From positions 23,897,822 through 23,961,821 of the forward strand of contig NC_134516.1 of NCBI RefSeq assembly GCF_027942865.1: 64,000 nucleotides of DNA, read 5' to 3'. The translations under genes and the position numbers were made by a program. The notes under the pieces were generated by a model. That model searched no databases and had not been told where the DNA came from. It saw only the letters and a program-made list of their open reading frames with translations. The DNA is from Odontesthes bonariensis (taxonomy: Eukaryota > Chordata > Actinopteri > Atheriniformes > Atherinopsidae). Shown in pieces: positions 10,561-21,646 of this stretch. How positions within the stretch are numbered: position 1 is the stretch's first letter; each line of letters starts with the position of its first letter.

Positions 10561-10956
10561 TTACATCCCCGGCTTGGTGTTGTCTCATTCATGGTTTCTC
10601 TTCCCATAGTTGGTCTGTGCATGTTCAGGGTGGGACTGAAGACAAGCTTTGTTGTGCGTGAATGAATTAAACTTTGTAATTGGAGTGTTGTGATATGTGG
10701 TGTTTTGAAAATAAAACATGTTTCCTATGTGAGCAGTAAGAAACAAGACTTTGTTATCAACAGCAATGGGCCAAGCTGGAGTAATGTATGTGTCCTGTGT
10801 TTAAATATGTTAAACTTTGTCATTTATTATTGAAGTAATTATGATCACAATGAATTGAACTCCAATATCATTTAAGTGCTTTGAGATGACTTTAAATAAA
10901 TTATGGTGCAACCCAGTGGATGTGTTTAGCAAAGTTGAATGTTGTTGCATTGAGAG

Positions 10957-11317
10957 TTAAAGCTGCAGTCTGCCGGATTTGTTGTTGTCATACGTAAAGT
11001 CCTAATTTTTGGCATTTTAAGAGTTTACATGATCTATCAGAACGCTTGAAGTTGAAAACGGTGACCTCCGTAGTCGCAAAATGCAAGAAATGCTTATTTT
11101 TTAACCGAAAAATAAAAAGTTATTCAACTTCCTGTCCCGCCCCATCAAAACACATGAGAACTCGTGCACGTCTACGTGCACGCCAGATGCGGGTACACGA
11201 CTCCTCATTCATCAACTCACCTGTCATTTGTATTGGGGTATTTAATGTACTACTTTCAGAATCCCCGGACAGTTCCAGGCATTATGCTTGAAAAAGAGTT
11301 GCAGACTGCAGCTTTAA
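10957..11317. mobile_element. TTAA-flanked MITE, family D
   Basis: Terminal inverted repeats AGCTGCAGTCTGC (from 10961) and GCAGACTGCAGCT (to 11313) are bordered on each side by TTAA (10957-10960, 11314-11317). The interior has no coding potential. TTAA target sites occur in the Kolobok and piggyBac superfamilies; which one supplied the transposase cannot be told here. Confidence 0.7.
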
Positions 11318-12880
11318 GGAAGGATATGGTGGCTAAAGCAATATTTGTGATTTTGTAGGGAATGGTAATGATCAGGGGATCTGTACCTGGTTTTGTCTAG
11401 CCTTGCCAGGAGGAATTTTTAAACAAGTCCCCATGTTCTATGGGAGTTGGACTTTGGGCCAAAATATCAGCTCCTCATCCTGTCTTTCTCCATAACCCCC
11501 TGCTTGTACCTCTCTGAACTTCGGTGAGGGACACAGCCCCCTCCCCTGCCCATCTTGCTGGGACTGGTTTTTCCGGGGTGTTCCACAACCAGTCTTTGTC
11601 TTCATCTGGGGACTTCTGCTCTTCATCCTGGGACTTGCACTGCATGGGATTTGATCCAGAACCTTCAACACCACAACTGGAGGCCTACCTACCTGCCATA
11701 CCCACCACACATGTATAACTTTTCGGGATCCCTTTCAATCTGCACTTCTACTGTTGGACTTTAAATTCAATTTAAATCGAATCGAACCGAACCCAGAGCT
11801 TCTGTCACTTCAGACAGCTTCCCAACCTGTTGAGCTAACTCATCCTGCTGTGATATCACCTTCTGGAGCACATTTCATTCTTCTCTTTGACCCAAATGTG
11901 TTTGTTTCATAAAATCCCCTAAATTTAAAACAAATTGTGAGAATCGAAACACTATCACTGAGCTATCTCGCCACAGTGAGAAACAGTAATTCCCCTTCAT
12001 TTCTTTCTCAACTGTGTGCTACTGAGCTTTAAATAGTTTTTTACTGCTTGGGGATTGATCCCAAAAACTTCTACACACCTGACAAGCAGTCTAATGCCCG
12101 GAGCTAATATATTATTCCTGGGAATTCACTAAAATCTCAGCTTCAAACATTTCTTAAACACTTTCAGAAACCACCTCCTCTGATTAAAGACAAACTCCAA
12201 ACCTTTTCACTCACTTGTCATGGTGTCAGCAGCTTTTCCCATTACAGTCACTTCTACCTCTACAAACACCAACGCCGGAGGCTTTAAAACAAACCAGCCC
12301 AAAGCTGCGACTTTCGCTCCTGATCACAACTACAAAGAAGATTTCCCTGTTTCCAGCAGTTAGCTGGATTCTGACTCTGGGTTACAAACATGTTTAGTGT
12401 GTGTGTGTATATGTGGAAAGTTGTGTTAACAAAGCACACTGACACTATAATCAACATTTCCAACATTTAATTTCCACTTTATGAAGGCAAATAGCAGCAT
12501 TCGCTGTAGCTCTGAAGGAGTCTCACATGACAACAGGGTGTTAAACAAAACCTGCAGGAGCTAACTTCAACTCTAAAGCCACATCAGTTGCAAAATACCG
12601 ACGTAACCAAGTAAGCCCTCCTACAGATAAACATGAATTTATATACAGAAAAACAACACCCAGCACATGCTAAAGGACAATTAATAATTTTCCATCACAT
12701 CTCCCTCCTTTTCATTAGACATGTTATTATTAATCACTCAAAACAAAGAACACAAATTTAGTTAACTAATAACTAAATATAACATCCCTGACAGACATCA
12801 AATGTGTTCATTCAAAACGTCATCATCATCACTACACACAATAAAAGTAATTAACCGTCAGTATCAGAGGTACCTTCAAA
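11318..12880. other. No gene recognised
   Basis: Open frames of up to 90 codons (e.g. 11438-11710 on -) show no recognisable motif, no convincing splice pattern and no repeat I can name. AT-rich stretches occur near 12650-12860. Confidence 0.4.
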
Positions 12881-13058
12881 GATAGGAGCGAGCCAGAGAA
12901 TTGAATCTAAACCGAGCCGAAGCATTTGATGACGTACAGACGTATCTATCGTTCTGAGACGAGGTGTAATGCAGCGACCGCACAGTGCTCATATGGATAA
13001 CCAAATAAACACACCCATAAGTGAAAGAATCAAGGCTTTCCATTTACCAAACAGAGAA

Positions 13059-13456
13059 TCAAACAATCCTGGAAGGAAAGTATCCACACCAGACCAACAC
13101 AACCCTCTGATGCAGTATTTTTTGGTATGAAACTACAGCAACTATCCCCCCCATAAGGGCACAAACACCTCCCCGCTCGGCCACTAGCACATCTAAGGCA
13201 AACCTATTCTGCCGTGTCAGAAGACATGTTGGTGCTCCTTGTTCAGCCAAACCTTCAAGTGCATCAGAAGTAGAATTAATACATTTTTGATGGTTGTAAT
13301 AAAGATAATTAATCCAATCCACGTTTTTAAAATCACAGGCCACGAGAAAATTGACTCAAAACCTGCAGCTATTTGGTTTCTAGCTTTATAATCATCGATG
13401 CTATCGACCCAGACGGTGGAGTCCCTGTACTCCTTCTCCCGTCCGTTGCTGTGCAC
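13059..13456 (-). mobile_element. Endogenous retrovirus env (transmembrane subunit) fossil
   Basis: The - strand shows an envelope TM-like block (LLTRQNRFALDVLVAERGGV, the immunosuppressive-domain type region) and a hydrophobic segment typical of the membrane anchor. It is a fragment only: no LTR, gag or pol part is seen around it. It is broken, and the subfamily of fish retrovirus is not clear. Confidence 0.6.
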
Positions 13457-14083
13457 AGAGCAGACAGCAGGTCAACCATCTTATTCTTTCTTGACACAGT
13501 TCACATACTGGAGGTTTAAAGATTTTCCTCAAGTAACGACGGGAAATGAATGATGAAAAAAAAAAACAACTTTGATGATTAAAAACCTTTAATACAACTA
13601 CAAAAACAGACACAAAGCGGCTTCACAAATGACAAAGTATTTCACAGAGCAAATACAATGCTGTGTTCATAGAAAAAGAAGCTGATACGACCATCTTCTG
13701 TGTGGTTGGCATAGTGACGTTTCTTCAAGTCTGTTCAAGCAGAGGATGTTTGAGCTTACAATGTAGAGCATGTCTGAAGTTGATGCTGAGGGTCTCATTG
13801 GTCAAATCCTTTTAAAGTTTTCAAAAAATAAGTACCTCATCTCAGTCTCCACTTAGGGGTCTGCATGGCTTTTTTCTTTCATTTCAGGACTGGAACATGA
13901 ACACCAGCTGTTTCGGAATCAGAAATCTGACCCACATTCGGAGAAAGTGGCTCCGGTCAGCGACAGATTTCTCTGGAGAAAAGAACAAAAGTAGATTTGT
14001 TTGACAATATTACAATGCAATACAATAACTTATGCAAGAAGAGAACAAAAATGACCAAAATGCAGCGTCATACCTGCCTCTTC

Positions 14084-15261
14084 TCAGTCTTCCTTCAAGT
14101 TGTCGAGGAGCTCCTGGGTTTTTTGGGCCAGCCTCGTCCTCTCAGCCTTTTGCTTCTTTAGTTCCGCATCGGCCTTCCTGCTTTGGTAGATCTTAACCGC
14201 TGCAAAACCCAAACACAGCACCAGGGTCTTCAGAGCCAGGATGTAAAAGAGAAGGGGCACGTTGTCCAGAGCCTGAAAACAGACAGAATGGACTTATCAA
14301 TTGATTTGTTTCCTTTTGTTGTTTTAAAAACTACGGTGGGAAACAAAGTTCTGGAACAATTAGGGACCCTGAAGGAGATGGGTTGTTTTTAGACCCCCAT
14401 CCTGTCACCAGAGGTCTCAGCTGTCCCCGGTAGGCGGGAGGTAGGAGTTAATTTGGTCCCAGAGAGGGTGTGTAAAAGAAGCAGCTGCAGCCTGTGTACA
14501 TCCGAAGCTATGGATGTTACATGACCACGCACGCACTTTACACTGTCCAAATCTCAATCTAAAACACCGCTGCAGGCTCTCCACTTAGTACCGTTGCACT
14601 CTTAAATTTGCCATTCAATACTTGACTGCTGTTGCCATAACTTCTCAACTCTTTGGTTGTTTTTCTGGACCAGTTTCTAACAATGATGTTGACGCATTTC
14701 CAAAAGAGTCACGCAGTTGTAGAGAAGTTCTCTTAACTCAGTGAAATGGCAATTGACGGGAACTCACAGATCTACGGAAGAGTATTAGGGCCAGGCATAA
14801 GAAAGAATATTTCTATTTTGCCTGTCGAGAATAAAGTCGACATGTCGAGATTCAAGTTCGAAATATCGAGAATAACGTAATTAGATGAAGAACCAGAGGA
14901 GTTGACTTTATTCTCGACAGGCAAAATATTATTATTTTTTCTTATGCCTGGCCCTAATACTCTTCCGTACTGATCAGTTCTCCAATCCTCCAACAAAATA
15001 GGACAAAAAGACCCCCGTGAAATAATCATGCGCTTATTTAACCGCAAAGTGGCTTAATTGGGTTAATATGAAGTTGTGTCAGTAGATGTTAGTCCTCCAA
15101 AACATCCAATGTGGGAACGTTAGCTTTGTGCGACACAGTTTCGAACAATTATGAAAAATATCCAGCCTTACAGGAAACAACAGAGGTAAAATATTAACAA
15201 AGCGTGACGTTGGTCAGTGTAAAATAATACATATGAGCTTATTTACCTTCCAATTGATCAT
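14084..15261 (-). CDS. smim11: Small integral membrane protein 11
   Basis: Two coding exons on -: 15261-15247 (MINWK, donor gtaaat) and 14272-14084 (acceptor tttcag). They give 67 residues; the human protein has 58. The layout is a short N-terminus, one membrane segment (LLFYILALKTLVLCLGFAAV) and a charged coiled-coil-like tail (QSRKADAELKKQKAERTRLA). Human SMIM11 has the same order, with NWK, VPLLLYILA and KTLILCLTFAGVKMYQ at matching positions, so the identification is good. Its function is poorly known. Ten bases after the stop lies a donor-like site (cag/gtatga) and near 13975 an acceptor-like cttttctccag, suggesting an intron in the 3' UTR. A terminal exon probably reaches 13583, where attaaa reads on -. 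Confidence 0.88.
14775..14967. mobile_element. Tc1/mariner-type MITE in the smim11 intron
   Basis: Perfect inverted ends CGGAAGAGTATTAGGGCCAG (from 14775) and their reverse complement (to 14967) are flanked by TA on both sides (14773-14774, 14968-14969). Internal arms include tgcctgtcgagaataaagtc and its complement. A 193-bp non-coding element in the single smim11 intron. Confidence 0.75.
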
Positions 15262-16530
15262 CTTTGCTGCTGTAATATTGACGTTCCTACTCACTGTAAC
15301 AGCCACAGAGCAATAACAAAAATGCTCGTCTGAAGAAGGCGGGACTTCAACTAACGGACCAATAGAAATGTGATATTTGTTTGACGTCATTGGTGCTGCA
15401 TTCACAAGTCACAGGAAAAAGCTACATTTGTACAGGCGCTGAGTTTGGAAAAGGACGCAAAGAAAACGAATCACGTCAATCGGACTTCAGTATTGAAGAG
15501 ATTCACGTATTAACAGTTAAACGTGATGTCATATGCACAAGGCATAACAAACCATTTTAATATGTCCATTGAGTTCGCAAATGTTTTCAGATTGCTTCAC
15601 GAACTACTTAATTGAATACATCTCCATCCCCACTACGCCAGTGCCTTCTCGAACCTACTTGAAGGTTCTAGCGGTCCAGTAATAGTTTTACTACACACAA
15701 AATGGGGCAAAAGGGACTGCCCGGCGAGGGGAAAGAAAAAAAAAAGAGAGGAAAAGGGGGGAAAGAGAGAGAAAGAAAAGGAGGAGAACGTACACTATAT
15801 ATATTTTTTATTTACTCTTCTATCTTCTCAACATTGTTTACACACAGTTCTGCACTTGTTGCAAGATTTATCATCACTTTAATTGTCATGTCTCTTGCGG
15901 GATACGAACCGGTGCTGTGGCAATATCACTTTCATCTTAGCTTGCTCTCTCGTCTCGCAATGTATTTTGGGTAACGTAGTCATTTTTTAACACAGGAACT
16001 CTTTTTCTATACAAATCACCAAAGTAATAACCCTGTGATTATGCAGTTACTCACATGAATGCATTTAATATGATGAAATGAATATGATACAATATTCAAA
16101 TAATTAACTCAAATTACCATATGCTACATTTAAAGCTAAAACAGTATTAACAGTCTATAACTGTAAATGTAAATAACTCCCCATCATGTTTCCCCTCCTT
16201 TTTTATGGTAACCTCAATTATTTGAGAGACTACGTCTGTGCAACACAAATGAATAAAACAAATTCCAAATTGAGCAGCAAAGAGTGTTGTGTTTTGTGAA
16301 TAAATGTAAATTATTCTGGCTTTGGTTTTCCCAATCACATTCAGTGGATGACACTCACTGTCCTGTTATTCAAGAGGAAATTAAATAAAAACATGAAGGC
16401 TGTTCTTGGGAAAAATTATTAACTTTAATTTAACATACACTATATACATATCGTTCAGGAGGTCAGGAGTGCATTAAGTATGTACATGGCCGTCCCTCCT
16501 GTCTCACTGAAACCGAACAGAACAGAACTA
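15262..16530. other. smim11 upstream region; no further gene recognised
   Basis: The first ~150 bp contain a ccaat box on the + strand near 15358 (reads attgg on -) and probably the smim11 promoter. A purine-rich GA/G tract lies at 15725-15785. From 15790 to 16530 the sequence is AT-rich with no convincing coding or repeat signature. Confidence 0.4.
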
Positions 16531-16534
16531 TTGG

Positions 16535-16563
16535 CACACACACACACACACACACACACACGC
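16535..16563. repeat. (CA)n microsatellite
   Basis: Uninterrupted ca dinucleotide tract of about 14 units, ending in cgcagcagc. Confidence 0.9.
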
Positions 16564-16686
16564 AGCAGCTCCCACACTGCGCACCTCAGCTCTGGCCCTG
16601 TCATATATCCACGCCAACAGACAGAGAGACGGACCGGAACAACCCAGAGACAGACAGACAAACAACAGAGAGACAATTAATGGTGA

Positions 16687-16962
16687 CTATAGGCCTCCAC
16701 TCTTCCTCCAGCCATCCAGGGTCTGTCCTGACTCTGGACAGTACCACCGCCCCTTTAGCTGGGTGTGTCCAGTCTGTTTGTTTTTGTCCTGGCCACACAC
16801 TTTGCAGCTGTAGTGGTATTTCTCCTTTTTCAGCCTCTTCCGGGGCTGTTCCCCCCTTGCCATTCGCTCCTCATCCTCCTGGGCAGCTTTGTTCAGCCTC
16901 CAGGCAGGTTGCCTTGGCTGGGCACCTGGAAGGCACTCTGGAGGAGCTTGGGGTTGAGGAGC
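16687..16962 (-). pseudogene. Zinc-knuckle-like C-terminal fragment of an unidentified multicopy fish protein
   Basis: After an acceptor-like tttttctcag the - strand reads 91 codons to a tag. The sequence is proline-rich, then basic (RGEQPRKRLKKEKYHYSCKV), then C-x2-C...GHTQLKGRWYCPESGQT. This Cys-Cys-His-Cys pattern with YCP and GQ is one I associate with the C-termini of repeated, transposon-like fish proteins whose family I cannot name. It may go with the fragment at 17122-17472 on the same strand. Whether it is expressed cannot be judged. Confidence 0.35.
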
Positions 16963-17121
16963 CTGAGAAAAAGGAGGAGCATCTGTAGATGGTAAGTGGG
17001 GAAATGAGGGAGCATATGATAAGGGAACTTGCTCTTGTTTCTAATATGTGAGCCATGCTGATTTTACATTCATTTATCTTATTAAAATGTAACCACATTT
17101 ACTTCAGTTAAATATTGTGTT

Positions 17122-17472
17122 TCAGAGTGAGGTGTTACAGAAAGTGTTATTGACCTCTGTGACGAGGGGTCCGGGTTCAGCGTCACCCATCATAGCACTC
17201 GGAGGATCACCAGCCCCTATCGCAGCTGACTGGGCGGCAATGTCAGGCGTGCTGCTGGTGTCATCCGGCTCATCCTCCTCCTCAGGCACCTGCGAGGGGA
17301 CTTCAGGGACCTTCGATGGAGCCAGGAGGACACCTCTGTTGGTATGGGCCAATAAATATTCCACTCCTATGCGCTCGCCTGTTACCAGTATAAACACAAA
17401 GATGAAGAAAGGACATGCATACACATCCATCTCCTCCATGAGTAGCACAATCATCACACAACAGAAATGCAT
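17122..17472 (-). pseudogene. Fragment with GERIGVEYLLAHT motif, possibly same element as 16687-16962
   Basis: The - strand frame has a hydrophobic start (CPFFIFVFILV), the segment TGERIGVEYLLAHTNRGVLL and then an acidic, Ser/Pro-rich linker (PEEEDEPDDTSSTPD). The GE-x-x-GVEYL-x-x-QT-type block is, from memory, followed by such linkers in repeated fish proteins with a zinc-knuckle C-terminus. The frame ends at a tga at 17122 with no clear donor, so it looks incomplete. Confidence 0.3.
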
Positions 17473-17555
17473 GTCCTCTGAGTAGGGGGTAGCCTAAGGA
17501 AGAGAGGAGGAGGGGATGGAATACTCTGGTCAATCAGTGTTGCTTAGTTTGTCGT

Positions 17556-17800
17556 GTCACTGTGTCTCCTCTCCCTGCCTCTGTGTCTCCTCTCCCTGCC
17601 TCTGTGTCTCCTCTCCCTGCCTCTGTGTCTCCTCTCCCTGCCTCTGTGTCTCCTCTCCCTGCCTCTGTGTCTCCTCTCCCCGCCTCTGTGTCTCCTCTCC
17701 CCGTCTCTGTGTCTCCTCTCCCCGTCTCTGTGTCTCCTCTCCCCGTCTCTGTGTCTCCTCTCCCCGCCTCTGTGTCTCCTCTCCCTGTCTCTGTGTCGCC
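17556..17800. repeat. 21-bp minisatellite
   Basis: About twelve head-to-tail copies of gtgtctcctctccctgcctc plus one t, with point variants (cccg, gtct) concentrated in the later copies. Because 21 is a multiple of three, every frame stays open and mimics a protein with 7-residue repeats; none of these frames is likely real. Confidence 0.9.
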
Positions 17801-17850
17801 CGATCCCCGGACAAGCGGAAGATGATGGATGTATGTATGTATGTATATAC
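17801..17850 (+). mobile_element. LINE 3' terminus with (TGTA)n tail
   Basis: The sequence gatccccggacaagcggaag followed by atgatggatg and tgta repeats matches the very common end of a fish non-LTR retrotransposon (…gataagcggaagatgatgga). The minisatellite directly upstream may have grown from this element's 3' region. The region 17850-18750 shows no gene I can support. Confidence 0.5.
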
Positions 17851-18249
17851 AGAATGTATGTACTGTATTATACAGTATGTATGAAGACATGTTTTGCATT
17901 TCCGTTTTATTATTATTGTGAAGCACTTTGTAAATGTATGTTTTAAAAGGTGTTATATAATAAAGTAATAACAATTATTAAGCATGTTTAAAACACCTGG
18001 ACACATCTGTCTGCTCCGTTCAAACACATAACCAGGCTCCATTACCGGAGAACAGAAAACACCACAGATTGCCGATAAATGACTATTCCACTGACGGACA
18101 ATGAAACTTGGCACAATTCTTTCAAATCTTAAGGCTTTCCCCTAGAAATCGGCAGCGTTTATAGAGCAAATAAACAAACAAATAAGTTACTATTGGTCTT
18201 CTGATTCTGTCATATCACCATTATCCCCACCATCGCCAGACAGCGCTAT

Positions 18250-18347
18250 GTGTCCAGCAGCGATGTCAATTCAGGACGAATCTCCGTTAGCAAAACGGCT
18301 ACGTAACAAGAACGTTGAAATACAAGTTGAATTACGCGCTAACGGGA
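18250..18347 (+). other. Candidate orphan first exon (uncertain)
   Basis: An ATG near 18249 opens a frame reading MCPAAMSIQDESPLAKRLRN and on to ELRANGM, ending at a consensus-like donor (atg/gtaaga). The composition is protein-like, but no downstream exon is recognisable before the telomere-like array. It is unidentified and could be chance. Confidence 0.2.
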
Positions 18348-18754
18348 TGGTAAGATTACACCTTGTATTGTTTTGTCACACGGTTTAACATTCGGCTTTG
18401 ACACGGCGTTGCTTTTATGAGTATTAACAAAGTTTCCCAACCTTTACTTGCACTTATTGCTCTGGTGTTAAGCGGTGCGGATGAAAAAACATGGCCGATA
18501 TTCTAAAAAGATAACCCAGCCTTCTACATCACGTGACTTTGTTAGGATTTGTTCGGAATTGTGTTCGGACCTGGTTTGAAACTCTTTGATGTGTTCGGAC
18601 CTTGGTTCGGACCTGTTAGGAAATGTAACAATGTGTTCGGAAAATGTTAGGATATGTTGGCAACGACTATCTTTTGTGGATGTACCCGCTATGGCTGTAC
18701 ATTTCCCTCCCACTTAAAATTTTAACTTGTGCCAAACAATCTCTCTGTAACGGT

Positions 18755-19592
18755 TAGAGTTAGGTGTTAGGGTTAGAGTTAGGGTTCGAGTTAGGGTTAG
18801 GGTTCGAGTTAGGGCAATTAGGGTTCGAGTTAGGACATTTAGGGTTAGGGTTAGGGTTAGGGTTCGAGTTAGGGCAATTAGGGTTCGAGTTAGGACAGTT
18901 AGGGTTCGAGTTAGGGCAATTAGGGTTCGAGTTATGACAGTTAGGGTTAGAGTTAGAGTTAGGGTTCCAGTTAGGGTTAGGGTTCGAGTTAGGACAGTTA
19001 GGGTTAAGGTTAGGGTTCGAGTTAGGACAGTTAGGGTTAAGGTTAGGGTTCGAGTTAGGACATTTAGGGTTAGGGTTAGGGTTAGGGTTCGAGTTAGGGC
19101 AATTAGGGTTCAAGTTAGGACAGTTAGGGTTCGAGTTAGGGCAATTAGGGTTCGAGTTAGGACAGTTAGGGTTAGAGTTAGAGTTAGGGTTCCAGTTAGG
19201 GTTAGGGTTCGAGTTAGGACAGTTAGGGTTAAGGTTAGGGTTCGAGTTAGGACAGTTAGGGTTAGAGTTGGGGTTAGGGTTAGGGTTCGAGTAAGGACAG
19301 TTAGGGTTAGATGTTAGGGTTAGGGTTCGAGTTAGGACAGTTAGGGTTAGGGTTAGGGTTCGAGTTAGGTTAGGGTTAGGGTTCGAGTTAGGACAGTTAG
19401 GGTTAGGGTTCGAGTTAGGTTAGGGTTAGGGTTCGAGTTAGGGCAGTTAGGGTTCGGGTTCGAGTTAGGACAGTTAGGGTTCGAGTTAGGACAGTTAGGT
19501 GTTAGGGTTAGGGTTCGAGTTAGGGTTAGGGCTCGAGTTAGGACAGTTAGGGTTCGAGTTAGGACAATTAGGGTTGGTTAGGGTTGTGTTCC
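18755..19592 (+). repeat. Interstitial telomere-like (TTAGGG)n array with variants
   Basis: About 840 bp of ttaggg units, G-rich strand on +. They alternate with variant units gttcgag, gttaggacag, gttagggcaatt and gttagagtt. A longer block starting at gacagttagggttcgagtta near 18895 recurs near 19120, a higher-order period of about 225 bp. It ends ~50 bp before a tRNA gene. Apparent proteins here (VRVRVR, NPNPNP) are repeat artefacts. Confidence 0.92.
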
Positions 19593-19642
19593 ACTAGGTT
19601 TTACATCAAATAGGGTTGTGGTGATGTGTATAGACATGCGTA

Positions 19643-19724
19643 GTCACGGTGGCCGAGAGGTTAAGGCGTTGGACTCGAAATCCAATGGGGTTTCCCCGCA
19701 CAGGTTCGAATCCTGTTCGTGACG
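19643..19724 (+). tRNA. tRNA-Ser (anticodon CGA)
   Basis: The 82-nt sequence folds as a class II tRNA. The acceptor stem GTCACGG pairs with TCGTGAC, with discriminator G. The D arm contains GGCCGAGAGGTTAAGGC (A box), and the anticodon stem TTGGA/TCCAA closes loop CTCGAAA (anticodon CGA). A long variable arm (TGGGGTTTCCCC) and the T arm/B box GGTTCGAATCC follow. All invariant positions look intact. No CCA is encoded, as normal for eukaryotes. No T-run terminator is obvious before the ttattttttt near 19737. Confidence 0.93.
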
Positions 19725-20285
19725 AAGTTTCATTTATTTATTTTTCAGGTATTGCTTTTAGCTCAAAGACGAGAATGAACATATGCTTCGGAACTTATAC
19801 ATGATTATGTGGACGAGCCTGATCTGAACAACTTTAGATATATAGTGATAATTTCATGTTTTATTCCACAAAATAATTATTAGCGACGGCTGTTTGCTGC
19901 AATTGTGTAGCTAGAAGAAAATCCGATTATCTTAATGCTGATTTGTCACTTCTTTATCCAAAACCTAAATGGTAAGTAAGTAAGTAAGTAAGTAATCTTT
20001 ATTTGTACAGCGCCTTTCACAGACCAGGGTCACAAAGCGCTTTACAGATAAACAGGTAAACTTAACACACAGTTAAGGAGTACATAAAAGTATAAGTTTA
20101 AAAGGCAACTTAGTGACAATCATAGCAGCCCTAAGACAATTAAGAAAAAAACCTGAACAAATAAATAGGTCTTAAGTTGCCTTTTGAAGCGCAGAGAGAG
20201 CGGAAGATGGTTCCAAAGCGACAGCCTGGAAGGATCGGTCTCCTCTGGTCCGGAAACGCGTGCGTGGCGCCATCAGAAGATTCTG

Positions 20286-20688
20286 ATCCACGGACCAAAA
20301 CTCAAAACCAAAGGTGACCGAGCCTTTGTGGCAGCGGCCCCTCGGCTCTGGAATAACCCTCCCTGGCACATTCGATCTTCTGAGGCTGTTAAATCCTCCT
20401 TAAAAACCCAATTTTTTCTCCCTGGCTTTTAATCATATTTAAGTAGACTCTTGGCTGATAACCTTGATTTGTTTTATATCTTTATTTGAATGTATTTTAT
20501 TTGAACTTATTTTATTCTATTTCATTGCACTGTGTTTTGGTATCTATTGATTTTAAACTGCTTGGAACGGTTGCATTCTTCACTTTTACCTTTAATGCAG
20601 CTTTTATCCTGTACAGCACTTTGGTCAACCTCGGTTGTTTTTTAAATGTGCTCTATATATAAAGTTTGAGTTGAGTTGAGTTGACCTC
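20286..20688 (+). mobile_element. LINE 3' fragment (L2-like), + strand, nested
   Basis: Reads LKTKGDRAFVAAAPRLWNN then SSLKTQFFLPGF on +, the extreme C-terminus of an L2-like ORF2. A 3' UTR follows, ending gtgctctatatataaagttt and gttgagttgagttgac, the family's usual tail. It lies inside the opposite-strand LINE, joining on the left near cacggaccaaaactc and on the right at gacctcagatcccgag. Confidence 0.7.
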
Positions 20689-20833
20689 AGATCCCGAGCT
20701 GGGGTGTAAGACTGGATCAGATCTCTGATGTAAGCTGGAGCCTGACCATGCAATGCTCTGAAAGTTAAAACCAAAACTTTGAAATTTATCCGAGAGGAAT
20801 CTGGGAGCCAATGAAGAGCTTTAATAACAGGGG

Positions 20834-21646
20834 TTAAGTGAGTCCTCCTATTAGAGCGGGTCTCGCTGCAGAGTTTTGCACTAACTGCAGGTTAGACGGC
20901 TCCTTCTTGTTCAGACATGAAAACAAACTATTACAATAGTCCAAACGCGATGACACAAATGCATGAATAATCAGCTCCAAATCATTTTGTGACACCATTT
21001 TCCTGAGTTTGGAGATTTTCCTCGGTTGAAAAAAGCAGTTTTTGGTCAGCTGTTTGCAGTGTTGCACTAATGACGTGTCCTTGTCAAACACAACACCCAG
21101 GTTTCTGAGGCTCGTTTTAACAGACTGGCCCAAGTCACCCAAGTACTGGTTAATCCCTGGAATGGAGTCATCAGGGGCAATAACCAGTGTTTCAGTTTTG
21201 TCCACATTTAGCTGCAAGGTGTTATCATTTAGCCATTGTTTTATCTCCACCAAACAATGAACTAAGGAATTTAGCCTCTGGAGCTCAGTTGGCTTGAAAG
21301 AGCAGTAAAGCTGGATGTCATCAGCAACTATGTGGTACGAGACATCAGAAAATCTCTGGATGATTTTTCCCAAAGGGATCAAATACAGCAAAAATAATAC
21401 AGGACCCAAGATAGCACCTTGAGGGACTCCACACAGCAGATCTGCTGACTCAGACCTTATTTGGTTAGCTGTGACACTAAAACTACGCCCAGAAAGGTAT
21501 GACGAGAACCAGTGTGGAGCTGAACCTGACAGACCTACTTCATCCCTGAGTCTTCTCAGCAGGATTTGGTGGTCAATGGTGTCAAAGGCTGAGGACAGAT
21601 GTAAAAGAACTGGAACAGTGCATTTTCCCGAATCAGAATGGATCAT
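20834..21646 (-). pseudogene. Reverse transcriptase domain of the - strand LINE
   Basis: An open stretch of 270 codons carries RT motifs in order: LSSAFDTIDHQILLRRL (motif A), GVPQGAILGPVLFLLY (motif B), HIVADDIQLYC (motif C, the catalytic DD retained but the usual YADD is VADD), KTETLV, LGVVFD and FVSSRLDYCN. The order and spacing suit the L2/Rex1 group of fish LINEs. The endonuclease half is missing, so the copy is not autonomous. Confidence 0.8.

Noticed and set aside
16455-16680. Cysteine/valine-rich short frames near the (CA)n tract
   Set aside because: Driven by the dinucleotide repeat and not supported by splice sites or motifs.
17556-17800. CRISPR-like array
   Set aside because: The units are contiguous without unique spacers and the genome is eukaryotic; it is a minisatellite.
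17534-17974. Several 85-146-codon frames with 7-residue repeats
   Set aside because: A 21-bp repeat leaves all six frames open. There is no start context, splice evidence or homology.
18760-19317. Open frames reading NPNPNS and VRVRVR over 100 codons on both strands
   Set aside because: They are translations of the ttaggg-type array; the period, not selection, keeps them open.
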